From Bremerella sp. JC817 (GTDB lineage Bacteria > Planctomycetota > Planctomycetia > Pirellulales > Pirellulaceae), in contig NZ_JBFEFG010000281.1 of assembly GCF_040718835.1 (NCBI RefSeq), forward strand, positions 868,001 through 932,000: a stretch of 64,000 nt of DNA, read 5' to 3'. Made by a program: the position numbers and the translations under genes. Below the pieces are notes generated by a model. It did not search any database. It was given only the letters and a program-made list of their open reading frames with translations, and was not told the DNA's origin. Within the stretch, counting starts at the first letter, position 1; each line of letters starts with the position of its first letter. Of the stretch, positions 8,488 to 17,988 are shown in pieces.

Positions 8488-9818
8488 CAGGCCACATCCC
8501 CCACGGCGTCCGATTCCGCAGGATCGAAATCCTGAGCGTAGGGACGAATGACAACGCCGGGGTTTTGGTTTTCGATACGCCCCAAATGAGCCGTCGGAAT
8601 CCGGCAATGCACGAAGAGCTTCTCGTTGCCATATCGCTTGGAAACGATCTCGCCATGGGTCGCACAATAGGCGACCAATTTGCCGTTCTCGACCGGGGCT
8701 TCGATCTCGACATCCGAGAACGATTTACTGAGCGCGTCACTCACGGCGATCGCCAGCTTATCGAGCCCTTCGCCCGAGTAGGCACTCACGGGAACCGCAT
8801 GTGGGAACCTGGCCTGAAGCTGCTCTAACTGCCGAGAATCTTCGATCCGATCGATTTTATTCAGGACCAGCAGCGTATCTTTCTGTTCGATGCCGATTTC
8901 CTCGAGAACCTCGTAAACCGCAGCGATTTGCTGCTCGGCTTCCGGATTACTGGCATCGGCCACGTGCAGCAGCAAATCGGCCTGATTGGCTTCTTCCAGA
9001 GTCGCTTTAAACGAAGCAATCAAACGGTGAGGCAGGTCGCGAATAAACCCAACCGTATCACTCAACAGAACCGGTCCCCAGTGTGGCAATCGCCAACGTC
9101 GAGTCCGAGTATCGAGCGTGGCGAAAAGCATGTCAGCCGACAGCACCTGGGCGTCGGTCAACTTGTTCATCAGCGTGCTTTTTCCGGCGTTGGTATAGCC
9201 CACCAGACTGATGGTCATCGACTCTTTACGGGCGGCCACCTGGCGTTCGCGACGCTTGGCGACTTTCTCCAGGTCGTCCTTCAAATCGCGGATCCGCTTT
9301 TCGACCAATCGGCGGTCAACTTCCAGCTGCTTTTCACCAGGACCACGCATACCCACGCCCATCTTGATACGGTCCAAGTGAGACCACATCCGCTTGAGGC
9401 GTGGAAGCGAATATTCCAGCTGCGCCAGCTCGACCGCCAGACGCGATTCGAGGGTCTGAGCATGGGTGGCGAAGATATCCAGAATCAACTCAGTCCGGTC
9501 GATCACCTTCCGTTCGGTTTCGCGTTCCAGATTACGCGTTTGACCAGGCGAAAGCTCGTTATCGAAGATGATCACATCGGCCGACGAGGCATCAGCGCAC
9601 AGCTTCAATTCTTCGATCTTTCCTTTTCCCAGGTAGGTCCCCGGATCAGGCCTTTCACGTCGCTGAGTTAACTTGCCCACCACGGTCGTTCCAGCGGTGG
9701 TCGCCAGCCCATCCAATTCGTCGAGGGGGTCGTTTGGATACTCGACACCAGGGTCCAAAAGCTTAACTAGAATGGCGTTTTCTTGAGCGACGCTCTGTTT
9801 GCGATCTCGTTCTGTCAC
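8487..9818 (-). CDS. hflX: GTPase HflX
   Basis: 443 aa, normal length. HflX binds the 50S subunit and splits stalled or heat-damaged ribosomes. The N-terminal HflX domain has the glycine-rich GTYLGKGKIEEL motif; a helical linker (about 140-200) precedes the G domain with G1 GYTNAGKST, G3 DTVGFI and G4 NKIDRI. The C-terminal HflX extension follows. It heads the hflX-SDR operon and diverges from the Tat-exported TIM-barrel gene. An inverted repeat TGGTTC-CAAC-GAACCA (9856-9871) lies 38 bases upstream of its start. Confidence 0.95.
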   Translation of the reverse strand: MTERDRKQSVAQENAILVKLLDPGVEYPNDPLDELDGLATTAGTTVVGKLTQRRERPDPGTYLGKGKIEELKLCADASSADVIIFDNELSPGQTRNLERETERKVIDRTELILDIFATHAQTLESRLAVELAQLEYSLPRLKRMWSHLDRIKMGVGMRGPGEKQLEVDRRLVEKRIRDLKDDLEKVAKRRERQVAARKESMTISLVGYTNAGKSTLMNKLTDAQVLSADMLFATLDTRTRRWRLPHWGPVLLSDTVGFIRDLPHRLIASFKATLEEANQADLLLHVADASNPEAEQQIAAVYEVLEEIGIEQKDTLLVLNKIDRIEDSRQLEQLQARFPHAVPVSAYSGEGLDKLAIAVSDALSKSFSDVEIEAPVENGKLVAYCATHGEIVSKRYGNEKLFVHCRIPTAHLGRIENQNPGVVIRPYAQDFDPAESDAVGDVA

Positions 9819-10123
9819 AAGCGGTGCCTGCTATTCCTTTCTATTGACCTGCGTCTGGTTCCAACGAACCATTCGCGAGAGCCACTTTGAGACTGCTGAA
9901 ACCGGGTCAGCAACTTCCATTTCAATTTTAACCCGCTCAGGCCATACAGCGAAGGTGCAATCACACCCCCTGTGGGTAAGAATTTATGGCCTGGGTGCCC
10001 AATTTTTCCCCCGAAATAGCCCCGGGAATAGCGGCAGGATAATCCGTCTTCTAAACTAAACTGGAGACGAAACCTCGCGAAAAGTTCGCTAATCTCACGT
10101 AATTACCTACCAAGGAACACCCA
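9819..10123. other. Divergent promoter region hflX / TIM-barrel gene
   Basis: 305 bases with no gene. Apart from the TGGTTC/GAACCA hairpin at 9856-9871 and the ribosome binding site AAGGA just before 10124, I see nothing distinctive; both promoters must lie here. Confidence 0.4.
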
Positions 10124-11047
10124 ATGCCCATGCAACTTGGCCGTCGCCAGTTTCTTCATTCGATGGCTGCCGCTGGCGCCAGCCTGTCCCTAGGCTCATC
10201 GCTTTTGGCTGCTGAATCGGAAAAGAAGGCCCCCTTCAAAATCTCGCTAGCCCAGTGGTCACTGCACCGTACCATCCGCAGCGGCAAGCTCGACAACCTC
10301 GATTTCGCCAAGACCGCCAAAGAACAGTGCGGAATTGAGGCCATCGAGTATGTGAATCAGTTCTTCAAAGATAAGGCCAAGGACGAAAAGTACCTGGCTG
10401 AAATGAACATGCGAGCCAACGACCTGGGCGTGAAGCAGCTGTTGATCATGGTCGACGGCGAAGGCGCCCTGGGCGATGCCGACGACGCGAAGCGCAAGAA
10501 AGCAGTCGAAAACCACTATAAATGGGCCGAAGCCGCCAAAACCCTGGGTGGCCACTCGATCCGCGTGAATGCCCAGAGCAGCGGTAGCTACGAAGAACAG
10601 ATCAAGCGAGCCGCCGATGGCCTGGCTCAATTGAGCGAGTTCGCGAAGGGCCTGGGCCTGAACGTGATCGTCGAAAACCATGGCGGCCTTTCGTCCAACG
10701 GCGCCTGGCTAGCCGAAGTGATGAAGACCGTCGACATGGAAAACTGCGGCACGCTGCCAGACTTCGGCAACTTCCGTGTCAGCAAAGACGAAATGTACGA
10801 TCGCTATAAGGGTGTCAACGAACTGATGCCATACGCCAAGGCGGTCAGTGCCAAGTCGCACAACTTCAACGCCGAAGGCCTGGAAACCAACACCGACTAC
10901 TTCAAGATGATGGACATCGTCGTGAACAAGCATGGCTATCACGGCTATGTCGGTGTCGAATGGGAAGGTGGCAGTCCGGATGAGATCGAAGGGATCATCC
11001 TGACCCGCAAGCTGCTGGAACGTTGCGCCGAAAAGCTATCGGCCTAG
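10124..11047 (+). CDS. Tat-exported sugar phosphate isomerase/epimerase-like TIM-barrel protein
   Basis: 307 aa. The N-terminus [18 protein letters not shown] is a twin-arginine signal, with cleavage probably near LLAAES. The rest matches the AP-endonuclease-2/xylose-isomerase-like TIM barrel: [24 protein letters not shown] (metal-ligand region), LPDFGNF and the closing [10 protein letters not shown]. Family members isomerise or epimerise sugars such as hydroxypyruvate or inositol derivatives; substrate unknown. AAGGA about 8 bases before the ATG supports the start. A strong terminator follows. Probably single-gene transcription, functionally akin to the exported Gfo/Idh protein. Confidence 0.88.
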   Translation: MPMQLGRRQFLHSMAAAGASLSLGSSLLAAESEKKAPFKISLAQWSLHRTIRSGKLDNLDFAKTAKEQCGIEAIEYVNQFFKDKAKDEKYLAEMNMRANDLGVKQLLIMVDGEGALGDADDAKRKKAVENHYKWAEAAKTLGGHSIRVNAQSSGSYEEQIKRAADGLAQLSEFAKGLGLNVIVENHGGLSSNGAWLAEVMKTVDMENCGTLPDFGNFRVSKDEMYDRYKGVNELMPYAKAVSAKSHNFNAEGLETNTDYFKMMDIVVNKHGYHGYVGVEWEGGSPDEIEGIILTRKLLERCAEKLSA

Positions 11048-11097
11048 TGCCAGCATTGCCTGGACACCCAGGCGAACTCACACAACCCGACGAACCC

Positions 11098-11129
11098 GAA
11101 ACCCCGGTGCTATCACGCTCCGGGGTTTC
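11098..11129 (+). terminator. Rho-independent terminator
   Basis: Stem GAAACCCCGG / CCGGGGTTTC (10 bp) with a 12-base loop, followed by TTTAT, 50 bases after the TIM-barrel gene stop. Confidence 0.85.
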
Positions 11130-11461
11130 TTTATGCGCATTTCCCCCGGAAAACTGCTATCAGAGCAACTATTTGGAACTATTTTCGGAAAAATGAAGGG
11201 CCCTTGGACAAACATCTTCCCTCATGCGACTTTCGGCCGTGCACAACTTTTAAGCAGAGACACCCCTGCCCAAAAAAGTCGCTCGACTGCAAGCAGATTG
11301 CGCATGCATTGCTGATACGCGTAAGTGCTTGCATTGCAGTCACTTCTACGCTGCTCTTGACTCGAAACACAGGATTCTGGCATACCGTTACACATCGCAT
11401 GTCACACCAAGGCATGACGGTGCAAAAAGTCCTCAGTCGTTTCCAGGAAGGAGCCTCGCTA
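11130..11461. other. Long leader of the ribbon-helix-helix gene
   Basis: 332 bases. TTGACT at about 11358 could be a -35 element. A strong ribosome binding site AAGGAG ends the region. The frame of the downstream gene is open back to 11204, but that part lacks family-like sequence and a ribosome binding site, so I treat it as untranslated. Confidence 0.35.
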
Positions 11462-12082
11462 ATGTCGCAGTTCAACCCAGGCACTAACTCGTACCCGCAG
11501 CCACAGCCAGCACCGCGACCGGTTTATCCGAACACCACGTTCCCGCCGCAGCAGCACAGCCAGCCGCAGTACCACGCTCCGCAGCCAGCAGCTACCGAAG
11601 GCATTTACGCGACCTCGCGTCCGACCTTCACTGGTTCGCCGCAAGCACCGGTTCAGCCAGCTGCCCCTGCCGGCCCGGCCATGAACGTTGCCCCAACTGC
11701 CACCTTCGACGAAAAGAAGGGTGAAGCCCTCCGTATCGCTCGCGATTTCTTCCGTGGCGTTCCGGATTGGGTTACCTACTTCCGTGAAATCCTGGGCGTG
11801 GAAGGCATCGTGCATCGCCTCTTCCCACAGCCAGAAGAATTCACCAAGTTCGAGCAGTCGGAAGAGTACGGCGAAATCCAGCTGATGATCGTCAAGCTGC
11901 GTGAACGCACCAACACTCAGAACGAATCGAAAGAACCTACCCGGGTTATCACCGTTCGTCTGCCGAAGAGCCTGCACGAATCGCTGCGTGTCGAAGCCCA
12001 CTCGCGTCGCACCAGCATGAACAAGCTTTGCATCTCGAAACTGCTGCAGGTCATCGACGATTCGATGATCCCGAACGACTAA
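11462..12082 (+). CDS. Pro/Gln-rich protein with C-terminal ribbon-helix-helix domain
   Basis: 206 aa; not a protein I can name. Residues 1-75 are low complexity, rich in Pro, Gln and Ala, probably disordered. Residues 80-150 form a helical middle domain (KKGEALRIARDFFRG, VPDWVTYFREILG, then repeated Glu/Phe). The C-terminus has RVITVRLPKSLHESLRVEAH followed by MNKLCISKLLQVI, which fits a HicB/Arc-type ribbon-helix-helix DNA-binding fold. No toxin gene is adjacent, so a toxin-antitoxin role is not supported. The start at 11462 is set by AAGGAG about 8 bases upstream. Long untranslated regions flank it on both sides. A nucleoid-associated or transcriptional regulator is the best guess. Confidence 0.7.
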   Translation: MSQFNPGTNSYPQPQPAPRPVYPNTTFPPQQHSQPQYHAPQPAATEGIYATSRPTFTGSPQAPVQPAAPAGPAMNVAPTATFDEKKGEALRIARDFFRGVPDWVTYFREILGVEGIVHRLFPQPEEFTKFEQSEEYGEIQLMIVKLRERTNTQNESKEPTRVITVRLPKSLHESLRVEAHSRRTSMNKLCISKLLQVIDDSMIPND

Positions 12083-12429
12083 GGATCCGAGCCGCCCAGG
12101 GACGCCGCCACGTGCGATGGTCGATCCCGGCTCGATTCGAGAAACACAGAAGACCGGACCAATCAGGCTCCAAGCACCACGCGGAACCAACACCCCATCC
12201 GGCAACCTTCGCGCTTCCACGCGCGACCCGCTAGCGATCCGTTCGCTGGTCAGGTCGCCGCGCACTTGAATTCGATTGCGGCTGAGGACGAAAAGGGTCT
12301 GGCAGCATCGCCCAGCGATCTGCCGGCCCTTTTTTCGTTTCTTGCTGGCAATTGTTCCCCAAAAATTGGTTTGGCGGCGAAGGAATTCGTTATTACAACT
12401 GAAAAGAGTGCGATCCAGTTCCTTTCAAC
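12083..12429. other. 3' region of the RHH gene and clpS leader
   Basis: 347 bases without a supported gene. It holds a terminator at 12291-12336 and a possible GAGCCG/CGGCTC pairing near 12090-12135. The terminator lies over 200 bases from the RHH stop, so that mRNA would have a long 3' untranslated region. Confidence 0.4.
12291..12336 (+). terminator. Rho-independent terminator upstream of clpS
   Basis: AAAAGGG-CTGGCAG pairs with CTGCCGG-CCCTTTT around a 14-base loop with small mismatches, followed by TTTTTCGTTT. Confidence 0.65.
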
Positions 12430-12783
12430 ATGGCGTTCCAAGAGAGAATGAGCAGCGAAGATACCGTTGTCGCCACCCCAGAATCGATCGTCGAGAACAA
12501 ACCTCGACGCCAGCCCCCCTATGGCGTGATTCTGCATAACGATCACATCAACACGATCGAGTTCGTGGTCGAGACCCTCCGAAAGGTATTCGGATACGAT
12601 CTCGAAAAGTGCTTTCTGCTGACCCTTGAAGCCCACGACCACGGCCGCAGCCTGGTCTGGTGCGGAACACTGGAAGGCGCCGAGCTGAAGCGTGAACTGA
12701 TCCTTTCGCGCGGTGCCGATCCGGAAATGAAGGGCCGCGGCGCCCTTCCGCTGAAGGTCACCCTGGAAGAAATGCCGCAATAG
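12430..12783 (+). CDS. clpS: ATP-dependent Clp protease adaptor ClpS
   Basis: 117 aa, typical size. ClpS binds N-degron substrates and delivers them to ClpAP. The core PPYGVILHNDHINTIEFVVETL matches the ClpS signature (the HNDD of other species is HNDH here), followed by the conserved helix and the EAHDHGRSLVWCG region. The N-terminal 25 residues are a variable tail. Two starts are possible, ATG 12430 or ATG 12448 (MSSED); neither has a strong ribosome binding site. No clpA or clpP lies next to it in this window. Confidence 0.9.
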   Translation: MAFQERMSSEDTVVATPESIVENKPRRQPPYGVILHNDHINTIEFVVETLRKVFGYDLEKCFLLTLEAHDHGRSLVWCGTLEGAELKRELILSRGADPEMKGRGALPLKVTLEEMPQ

Positions 12784-12816
12784 CGCCCCTGACTTGGCGG
12801 TCCCCCGTTTGCGAAA

Positions 12817-14697
12817 ATGGACGTCTTACCGATAATTTGCGGTATGAATACGACCACTGCTCTGCCCGACGCCGGGCCCGTTCTGAACATTTCTTCGTAC
12901 CTGTTCGCATCGCTGAGCGACTTGAAGCCGCTGCGCGACTCGCTTCGCCGGCTTTGTCGTCGCTTAGACCTGCGCGGAACGATTCTGCTGAGCACCGAAG
13001 GGATCAACCTCTTCGTCGCCGGACCGGCCGAGAGCATCGAGAAGTTGTTGGCCGCCCTCCGCAAAGTCCCCGGCCTGGAAAAGCTGGAAGCGAAAGAAAG
13101 CTTCACCAGCTACCAGCCATTCCGCCGTATGCTGGTGAAGATCAAGAAAGAGATCATCGCCTTCGGTATCGATGGCATCGAACCCGCCACGCGGACTGCT
13201 CCCAAGCTTCCGCCTCAGCAACTCAAGCAGTGGCTCGACGAAGGCAAGCCGCTGATGCTGTACGACGTCCGTAACGACTACGAAGTCAAAGTCGGGACGT
13301 TCACCAATGCGGTGCCGGCCGGGATCGATACCTTCCGTGATTTTCCGGAAGCGGTCGCTAATTTGCCAGAAGAGAGCAAACAAACTCCGGTCGTCATGTT
13401 CTGCACCGGTGGAATTCGCTGCGAGAAGGCTGGCCCCTTCATGCAGAAGGCAGGCTTCCAGGAAGTTTATCAACTGGAAGGTGGCATCCTGAAGTACTTT
13501 GAACTCGTCGGTGGCGATCACTACCAGGGAGATTGTTTCGTCTTCGATCAACGGGTCGCCGTCGATCCGCGATTGCAAGAGTCGGCTGTGGCTCAGTGCT
13601 TTGTCTGCCAGACACCGCTGACGACCGAAGAACAAAATTCGCCGTTGTATGTCCCTGGCGAGTCGTGCCCGCACTGCTTCAAGTCGGCTCAGGAAGCGAT
13701 GACGTCCGTGATCGCCAAGCGACATGCAAAGCTGAAGGAAGTCACCTCGCCCCTGCCAGGCAGCATCCCTTACACCAACACGCGCCGCATTTACGTTTCG
13801 TCGGAACAAAAGGGTAAGACGATCTACGAAGTGATGGCCGAGAAAGTCCCGGCTGCCTCGCAAGGCTTTTGGGAAAAGATGGTCCGCGAGCGTTTGATGG
13901 TCGAGATCATCGAACACCAGGACGAACGCCTGGTCGAATACCGCGCCGTCGATCCAAACGCCCCCCTGGAAGCAGGCCAGCTCTTCGAACAACGCTACCC
14001 AGGCACCATCGAACCGGACGTCAGCACCGACATTCAGATTTTGTACGAAGACACCGGCCTGATTGTTGTCAGCAAGCCGGCCCCACTGCCCATGCATCCA
14101 TGTGGTCGGTTCAATAAGAACTCGCTGGTCAACTTCCTCGAACGGGTCTATCACCCTCAGAAGCTTCGCATCGCGCATCGCCTCGATGCCAACACGACCG
14201 GCGTGGCCGTGTTGTCGCGAACCAGCGCTGTCGCGCGTCAGGTTCAGCCGCAGTTCGAGCAAGGCAAAGTCGAGAAGCGTTATCTCGCTCTGGTCCATGG
14301 CCATCCGACCGAAAACGAATTCATCTGCGAAGAACCGATTGGCACTTCGCGTGTCACCGGTGGTGGTCGCCGCGTGGAAGAAGGTGGCCAGCCAGCCCGA
14401 ACCGATTTCATCGTTCGCGAGCGATTCGATAACGGCACCGCTCTGATGGAAGTTTCGCCGAAGACAGGTCGCACGAATCAAATTCGTTTGCACCTGTGGC
14501 ATCTCGGCTTCCCGATCGTCGGGGATCCGATGTACCAGCAAAACAACGTCATGCAGCAGAAGCAGACGCTAGGCGTGGAAGAACCGCCGATGTGTTTGCA
14601 TGCGTGGGAAGTTCGCTTCCGTCATCCGCAGACAACCGAGATGGTTACGTTCCAGGCCCCCGCACCGAGCTGGGCCGAAGGCGTTTCAGCAGAATAG
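12817..14697 (+). CDS. Fusion: TrhO-type tRNA uridine hydroxylase + RluA-family pseudouridine synthase
   Basis: 626 aa. Residues 20-290 match TrhO/UPF0176: an acylphosphatase-like N-terminal domain, a rhodanese domain (MLYDVRNDYE near 150, active loop CTGGIRC with C196) and a CxxC...CxxC zinc site (C261, C264, C284, C287). TrhO makes 5-hydroxyuridine at tRNA position 34. Residues 310-400 look like a linker with an S4-type fold. Residues 405-626 are a RluA-family synthase with HRLD (D457) and GRTNQIRLH. A start at 12844 (MNTTT) is equally possible. The join is in frame with no frameshift sign, so I read it as a true two-enzyme RNA-modification protein. Confidence 0.85.
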   Translation: MDVLPIICGMNTTTALPDAGPVLNISSYLFASLSDLKPLRDSLRRLCRRLDLRGTILLSTEGINLFVAGPAESIEKLLAALRKVPGLEKLEAKESFTSYQPFRRMLVKIKKEIIAFGIDGIEPATRTAPKLPPQQLKQWLDEGKPLMLYDVRNDYEVKVGTFTNAVPAGIDTFRDFPEAVANLPEESKQTPVVMFCTGGIRCEKAGPFMQKAGFQEVYQLEGGILKYFELVGGDHYQGDCFVFDQRVAVDPRLQESAVAQCFVCQTPLTTEEQNSPLYVPGESCPHCFKSAQEAMTSVIAKRHAKLKEVTSPLPGSIPYTNTRRIYVSSEQKGKTIYEVMAEKVPAASQGFWEKMVRERLMVEIIEHQDERLVEYRAVDPNAPLEAGQLFEQRYPGTIEPDVSTDIQILYEDTGLIVVSKPAPLPMHPCGRFNKNSLVNFLERVYHPQKLRIAHRLDANTTGVAVLSRTSAVARQVQPQFEQGKVEKRYLALVHGHPTENEFICEEPIGTSRVTGGGRRVEEGGQPARTDFIVRERFDNGTALMEVSPKTGRTNQIRLHLWHLGFPIVGDPMYQQNNVMQQKQTLGVEEPPMCLHAWEVRFRHPQTTEMVTFQAPAPSWAEGVSAE

Positions 14698-14720
14698 CGT
14701 CTTCGTCCGTCGATCACGTA

Positions 14721-17042
14721 CTAAGTCGACGGGCTACCATCTTCACGCTTCGGGGCCGACGCTCGGTAGGTCCCTTGATGGCTGAGTGCCATTTGGCGAC
14801 GCTCTTCCACGGAAAGTTCCGCGGGCATGCGAGCAATAACGCCGACAATGACCACGGCGCCCAGGGCGGCAATGGCAACCAGAAACGGGTTGTAGCCCGC
14901 CTCGCCTGGCATATCACTCACCCACCACACCAGCCCGTTGAGCCAAGGATGCTCTTCCATGGTCTCGGCCGTGATCACACCGTGGGCGAACACCAGGCTG
15001 TTATGCACCATGTGGAAAGCGATCGCCGGGAACAAGCTTCGGCACTGAACAGCAACAAAGCCGATCATCAGGCCAAAGATCGCGGCAGGGATCGACTGCT
15101 GCAAAATGCCATGCAACATTCCAAAGAAGATCGCCGAGATCGAAATGGCGGCCCATTTATGACCGAGGTGCCGCATGCCTGACAGAATAAACCCGCGGCA
15201 GGCAAACTCTTCGCAGATCGCCGGCAAGACTGCAAACATTGCGAAGATCGCCCAGATCGGCAGATCGGCCGTGCCCCCCAGCATACTCGCCAAACGTTCC
15301 TGTAAATCTTGCGACATCGGAATCGATTTCTGAATCAGCATCCGCAGGTACAACGCGAACGGATGCAGACAAATGGCCAGAGCGATTGCCAATGGAATTC
15401 CCAGCAACGCCTGGCGATCGGCCAGCCGAAGCTGAAACGTCTTGGTCACACTGCGCGTGAAAATCAACGCGGCAACCACCACCGGCAACAAGATTAAACC
15501 GATCTGGTTGGTCAGCATATAGCGGACAAGCTGCGGAGCTTCGAGCTGCCCATCGCCATTCAACTCTGGCTGAATGTAGCCACTCAGGGCGTGCGGAAGG
15601 GCCAGCAACACAATTCCCATCACGAACGCTCCGGCCGGGGATGGCGTTGTCTGACGATCTCGCCAAACTTTTCGCAGCCAGGCTTTCAGATTGAAACGTT
15701 CGCTTTCGCGGAACAAAACCGACTCGTTATTGAATTGATCAATCGCCCAGCGAATCGCAATCCAGATACAGAATGCCGTCACCGCCAAGACCGGCACGAA
15801 ATAGGTCGCGGCCCGGGCATAATCCCCTTCCATCAACGTTTTCAGCAGGAACGACATTCCGCTGACGGGAATCAACGACGTACCGAAGCTCAGCTCGGTA
15901 TCCGGCAGCACCGGCAGCACCACCAACGGCAAGTTCAGCATCAACAGCGGCAGCAGGTAATATTGTCCTTCCTTGCTACTGCGAGCCATCGTCGCGATCG
16001 CCAATGCCAACGCACTGAAAAGAGCCGCCATCGGAATCAACGCAAGGAACAACCAGCCCAGCGACCAGATCGGAGGAGGACCGAAGTTCAACTTACCGGC
16101 CATCTCGCCACCGACTTGCCCCATCACGAACGTGGCAGTGAAACCCATGCTCATGAGATTCAAGACACTCGTCGCGATACTAAACGTCATAATCGCTAAC
16201 AGCTTGCCTGCGACAATTTCGGATCGCAACGCAGGACTGGAAAGCAACGTCTCGAGCGTGCCTCGTTCTTTTTCACCGGCACATAAGTCGATCGCCGGGT
16301 AAAACGCCCCCGTCAACGCCCAGATCACCACAATGAACGGGAAGATCTTCGCCCACAGATACGACGACGTATCGAGCGGTTTGTCGGAAAGATCGAGCGT
16401 CCCGATACTGAACGGGTCGGTGATTTGCGAAGGAACGTCATTCGCTTCCAGGTTGAACTGAATGAGGTTCTCTCGCCATGAGTGCAAGATTTGCTTGAGC
16501 CGGTTCTCGGCCAGCTTCGATCGCTCGTCGGAAGACTTGGTAATCAGTTGCGGCGCTGGTAGCCCCTCGGCCGATTCTTCCTGATTGTTCCGGGCGTTCT
16601 GAAAACTCTCCATCCGCTCGCGAAAGCCGGGCGGGAAATAGATGATCGCATCCAGCTTCTCGGCCTCCAGCGTTTCGCGAGCCGTCTTCTCGACGACGGC
16701 CGCATCGACCGAAGCTTCAGAAACTTCAATATTAAACCGGCTGGTCACCCCAGCACTCTTCAGCAGTTCTTCCGCGAACTGGTAGGTGGTTGTTTCGGTG
16801 TCGTCGTCGTTTTTCTCGACCGACGATTCAAAGAGCTGCGGCGTGCTGGGAAGTTCGGTGAGGCCAATCACCCGCAAGCGAGTTGGATGGGCCTGGCGAA
16901 ACTGCATGACATTCAGCACCATCAATCCCATCAAGGGATACAGCAGCACCGGCAAACCGACAACCGAGAACAACGTACGGCGATCCCGCGCCTGGTCGCG
17001 CAGTTCACGCTTCAAAATCAGTTTGACGTTGTCCCAGTTCAT
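14721..17042 (-). CDS. NatB-type ABC exporter permease fused to a CPBP intramembrane protease
   Basis: 773 aa, multispanning. The N-terminal half resembles NatB/ABC-2 permeases: RELRDQARDRRT, a first membrane helix (about 25-48), a large extracytoplasmic loop, then helices around KERGTLETLLSSP, the usual coupling segment. The C-terminal 200 residues carry the CPBP (Abi) signatures EEFACRG (EExxxR), FFGMLHG and HMVHNS, membrane metalloprotease motifs. Partner ATPase gene lies 18 bases upstream in the same operon. NatAB exports Na+ in Bacillus, but related systems export other compounds, so the substrate is open. Both halves look intact. Confidence 0.88.
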   Translation of the reverse strand: MNWDNVKLILKRELRDQARDRRTLFSVVGLPVLLYPLMGLMVLNVMQFRQAHPTRLRVIGLTELPSTPQLFESSVEKNDDDTETTTYQFAEELLKSAGVTSRFNIEVSEASVDAAVVEKTARETLEAEKLDAIIYFPPGFRERMESFQNARNNQEESAEGLPAPQLITKSSDERSKLAENRLKQILHSWRENLIQFNLEANDVPSQITDPFSIGTLDLSDKPLDTSSYLWAKIFPFIVVIWALTGAFYPAIDLCAGEKERGTLETLLSSPALRSEIVAGKLLAIMTFSIATSVLNLMSMGFTATFVMGQVGGEMAGKLNFGPPPIWSLGWLFLALIPMAALFSALALAIATMARSSKEGQYYLLPLLMLNLPLVVLPVLPDTELSFGTSLIPVSGMSFLLKTLMEGDYARAATYFVPVLAVTAFCIWIAIRWAIDQFNNESVLFRESERFNLKAWLRKVWRDRQTTPSPAGAFVMGIVLLALPHALSGYIQPELNGDGQLEAPQLVRYMLTNQIGLILLPVVVAALIFTRSVTKTFQLRLADRQALLGIPLAIALAICLHPFALYLRMLIQKSIPMSQDLQERLASMLGGTADLPIWAIFAMFAVLPAICEEFACRGFILSGMRHLGHKWAAISISAIFFGMLHGILQQSIPAAIFGLMIGFVAVQCRSLFPAIAFHMVHNSLVFAHGVITAETMEEHPWLNGLVWWVSDMPGEAGYNPFLVAIAALGAVVIVGVIARMPAELSVEERRQMALSHQGTYRASAPKREDGSPST

Positions 17043-17060
17043 GCCCTGATCTCGCTGCCC

Positions 17061-17810
17061 TTAATTGGCGATTCCATCCGGCTCGCCAATCAAGTGGAAG
17101 AAAAGTTCTTCCAGGTCAGGCTGCCCGTACTGTGTACGAAGTTCGTCGATCGTACCTTCCGCCAGAATCTTCCCGCGATTCATGATGGCGACTTTGTCAC
17201 ACAGCTTCTCGACTTCCCGCATGATGTGCGACGAAAAGATGATGCACTTCCCTTGATCGCGAAGTTCGGCGATCAGTTGAACTAGTGCCCGAGCCACGAA
17301 CACATCGAGGCCCAGCGTTGGTTCGTCGAAGATCAAAACCGGAGGATCATGCACCAAGGCACGCGCGATCGAAACCTTCTGCTTCATGCCGGTCGACATC
17401 TTCGCGCCGAGCACGTCACGGATTTCTCGCATGCCAAGCCGATGGAATAGCTCTTCCATTCGCTCGTGCAGTTCTTCGTCCGGCAGGCCGTAGAGTCGAC
17501 CGAAGTACTCGACCATTTCCCAGGCCGTCATCCGGTCGTAAACCGCCGTGTTGGCCGACATAAATCCGATGCGATGCCGCACCATGGCTGGCTCGGTGGT
17601 AACGTCGTAACCGGAGATCTTCACCGTGCCAGAAGTGGGTTCGAGAACCGTGCTCAAGATTCGCAGCGCGGTGGTCTTCCCGGCACCGTTGGGACCGAGC
17701 AAGCCGAAGATTTCGCCCGGCATCGCGTAAAAGCTGATGTGATCCACTGCCGTGAATTTGCCGAGTTGCAGATCGTCGTACGATTTGACGAGATCACGAA
17801 CGTGAATCAT
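17061..17810 (-). CDS. ABC transporter ATP-binding protein (NatA-like)
   Basis: 249 aa. Complete ABC ATPase: Walker [10 protein letters not shown] (about 38-46), signature [15 protein letters not shown], Walker [13 protein letters not shown], and the switch His in IFSSHIMRE. The subgroup matches NatA/CcmA-type exporters. It is the first gene of the pair with the permease-protease fusion, 18 bases apart, so both are probably made together as an exporter. Confidence 0.92.
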   Translation of the reverse strand: MIHVRDLVKSYDDLQLGKFTAVDHISFYAMPGEIFGLLGPNGAGKTTALRILSTVLEPTSGTVKISGYDVTTEPAMVRHRIGFMSANTAVYDRMTAWEMVEYFGRLYGLPDEELHERMEELFHRLGMREIRDVLGAKMSTGMKQKVSIARALVHDPPVLIFDEPTLGLDVFVARALVQLIAELRDQGKCIIFSSHIMREVEKLCDKVAIMNRGKILAEGTIDELRTQYGQPDLEELFFHLIGEPDGIAN

Positions 17811-17988
17811 ACGGCAGCCAGTGTCCGATGGCTAAAAAGGTTGCTGGGAACTTGAGTTCGTCGTTGCAGTGAATTCTATCTGACGACGGACAAGCGATGG
17901 CCTTGGGCAGGCAGTTCGCGTCACAGTTCGCCATATCCGAAGTGGCATGGCGCGGTTGTAACGATTTTCAGCAGGACCCCACGACGAA

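Noticed and set aside
11462..12082. HicB-type antitoxin of a toxin-antitoxin pair
   Set aside because: The C-terminus fits a ribbon-helix-helix, but no small toxin gene lies on either side and the protein is much longer than HicB antitoxins.
12964..14541. 525-residue minus-strand frame opposite the TrhO-RluA fusion
   Set aside because: Antisense shadow caused by codon bias; the plus-strand protein carries all active-site motifs.
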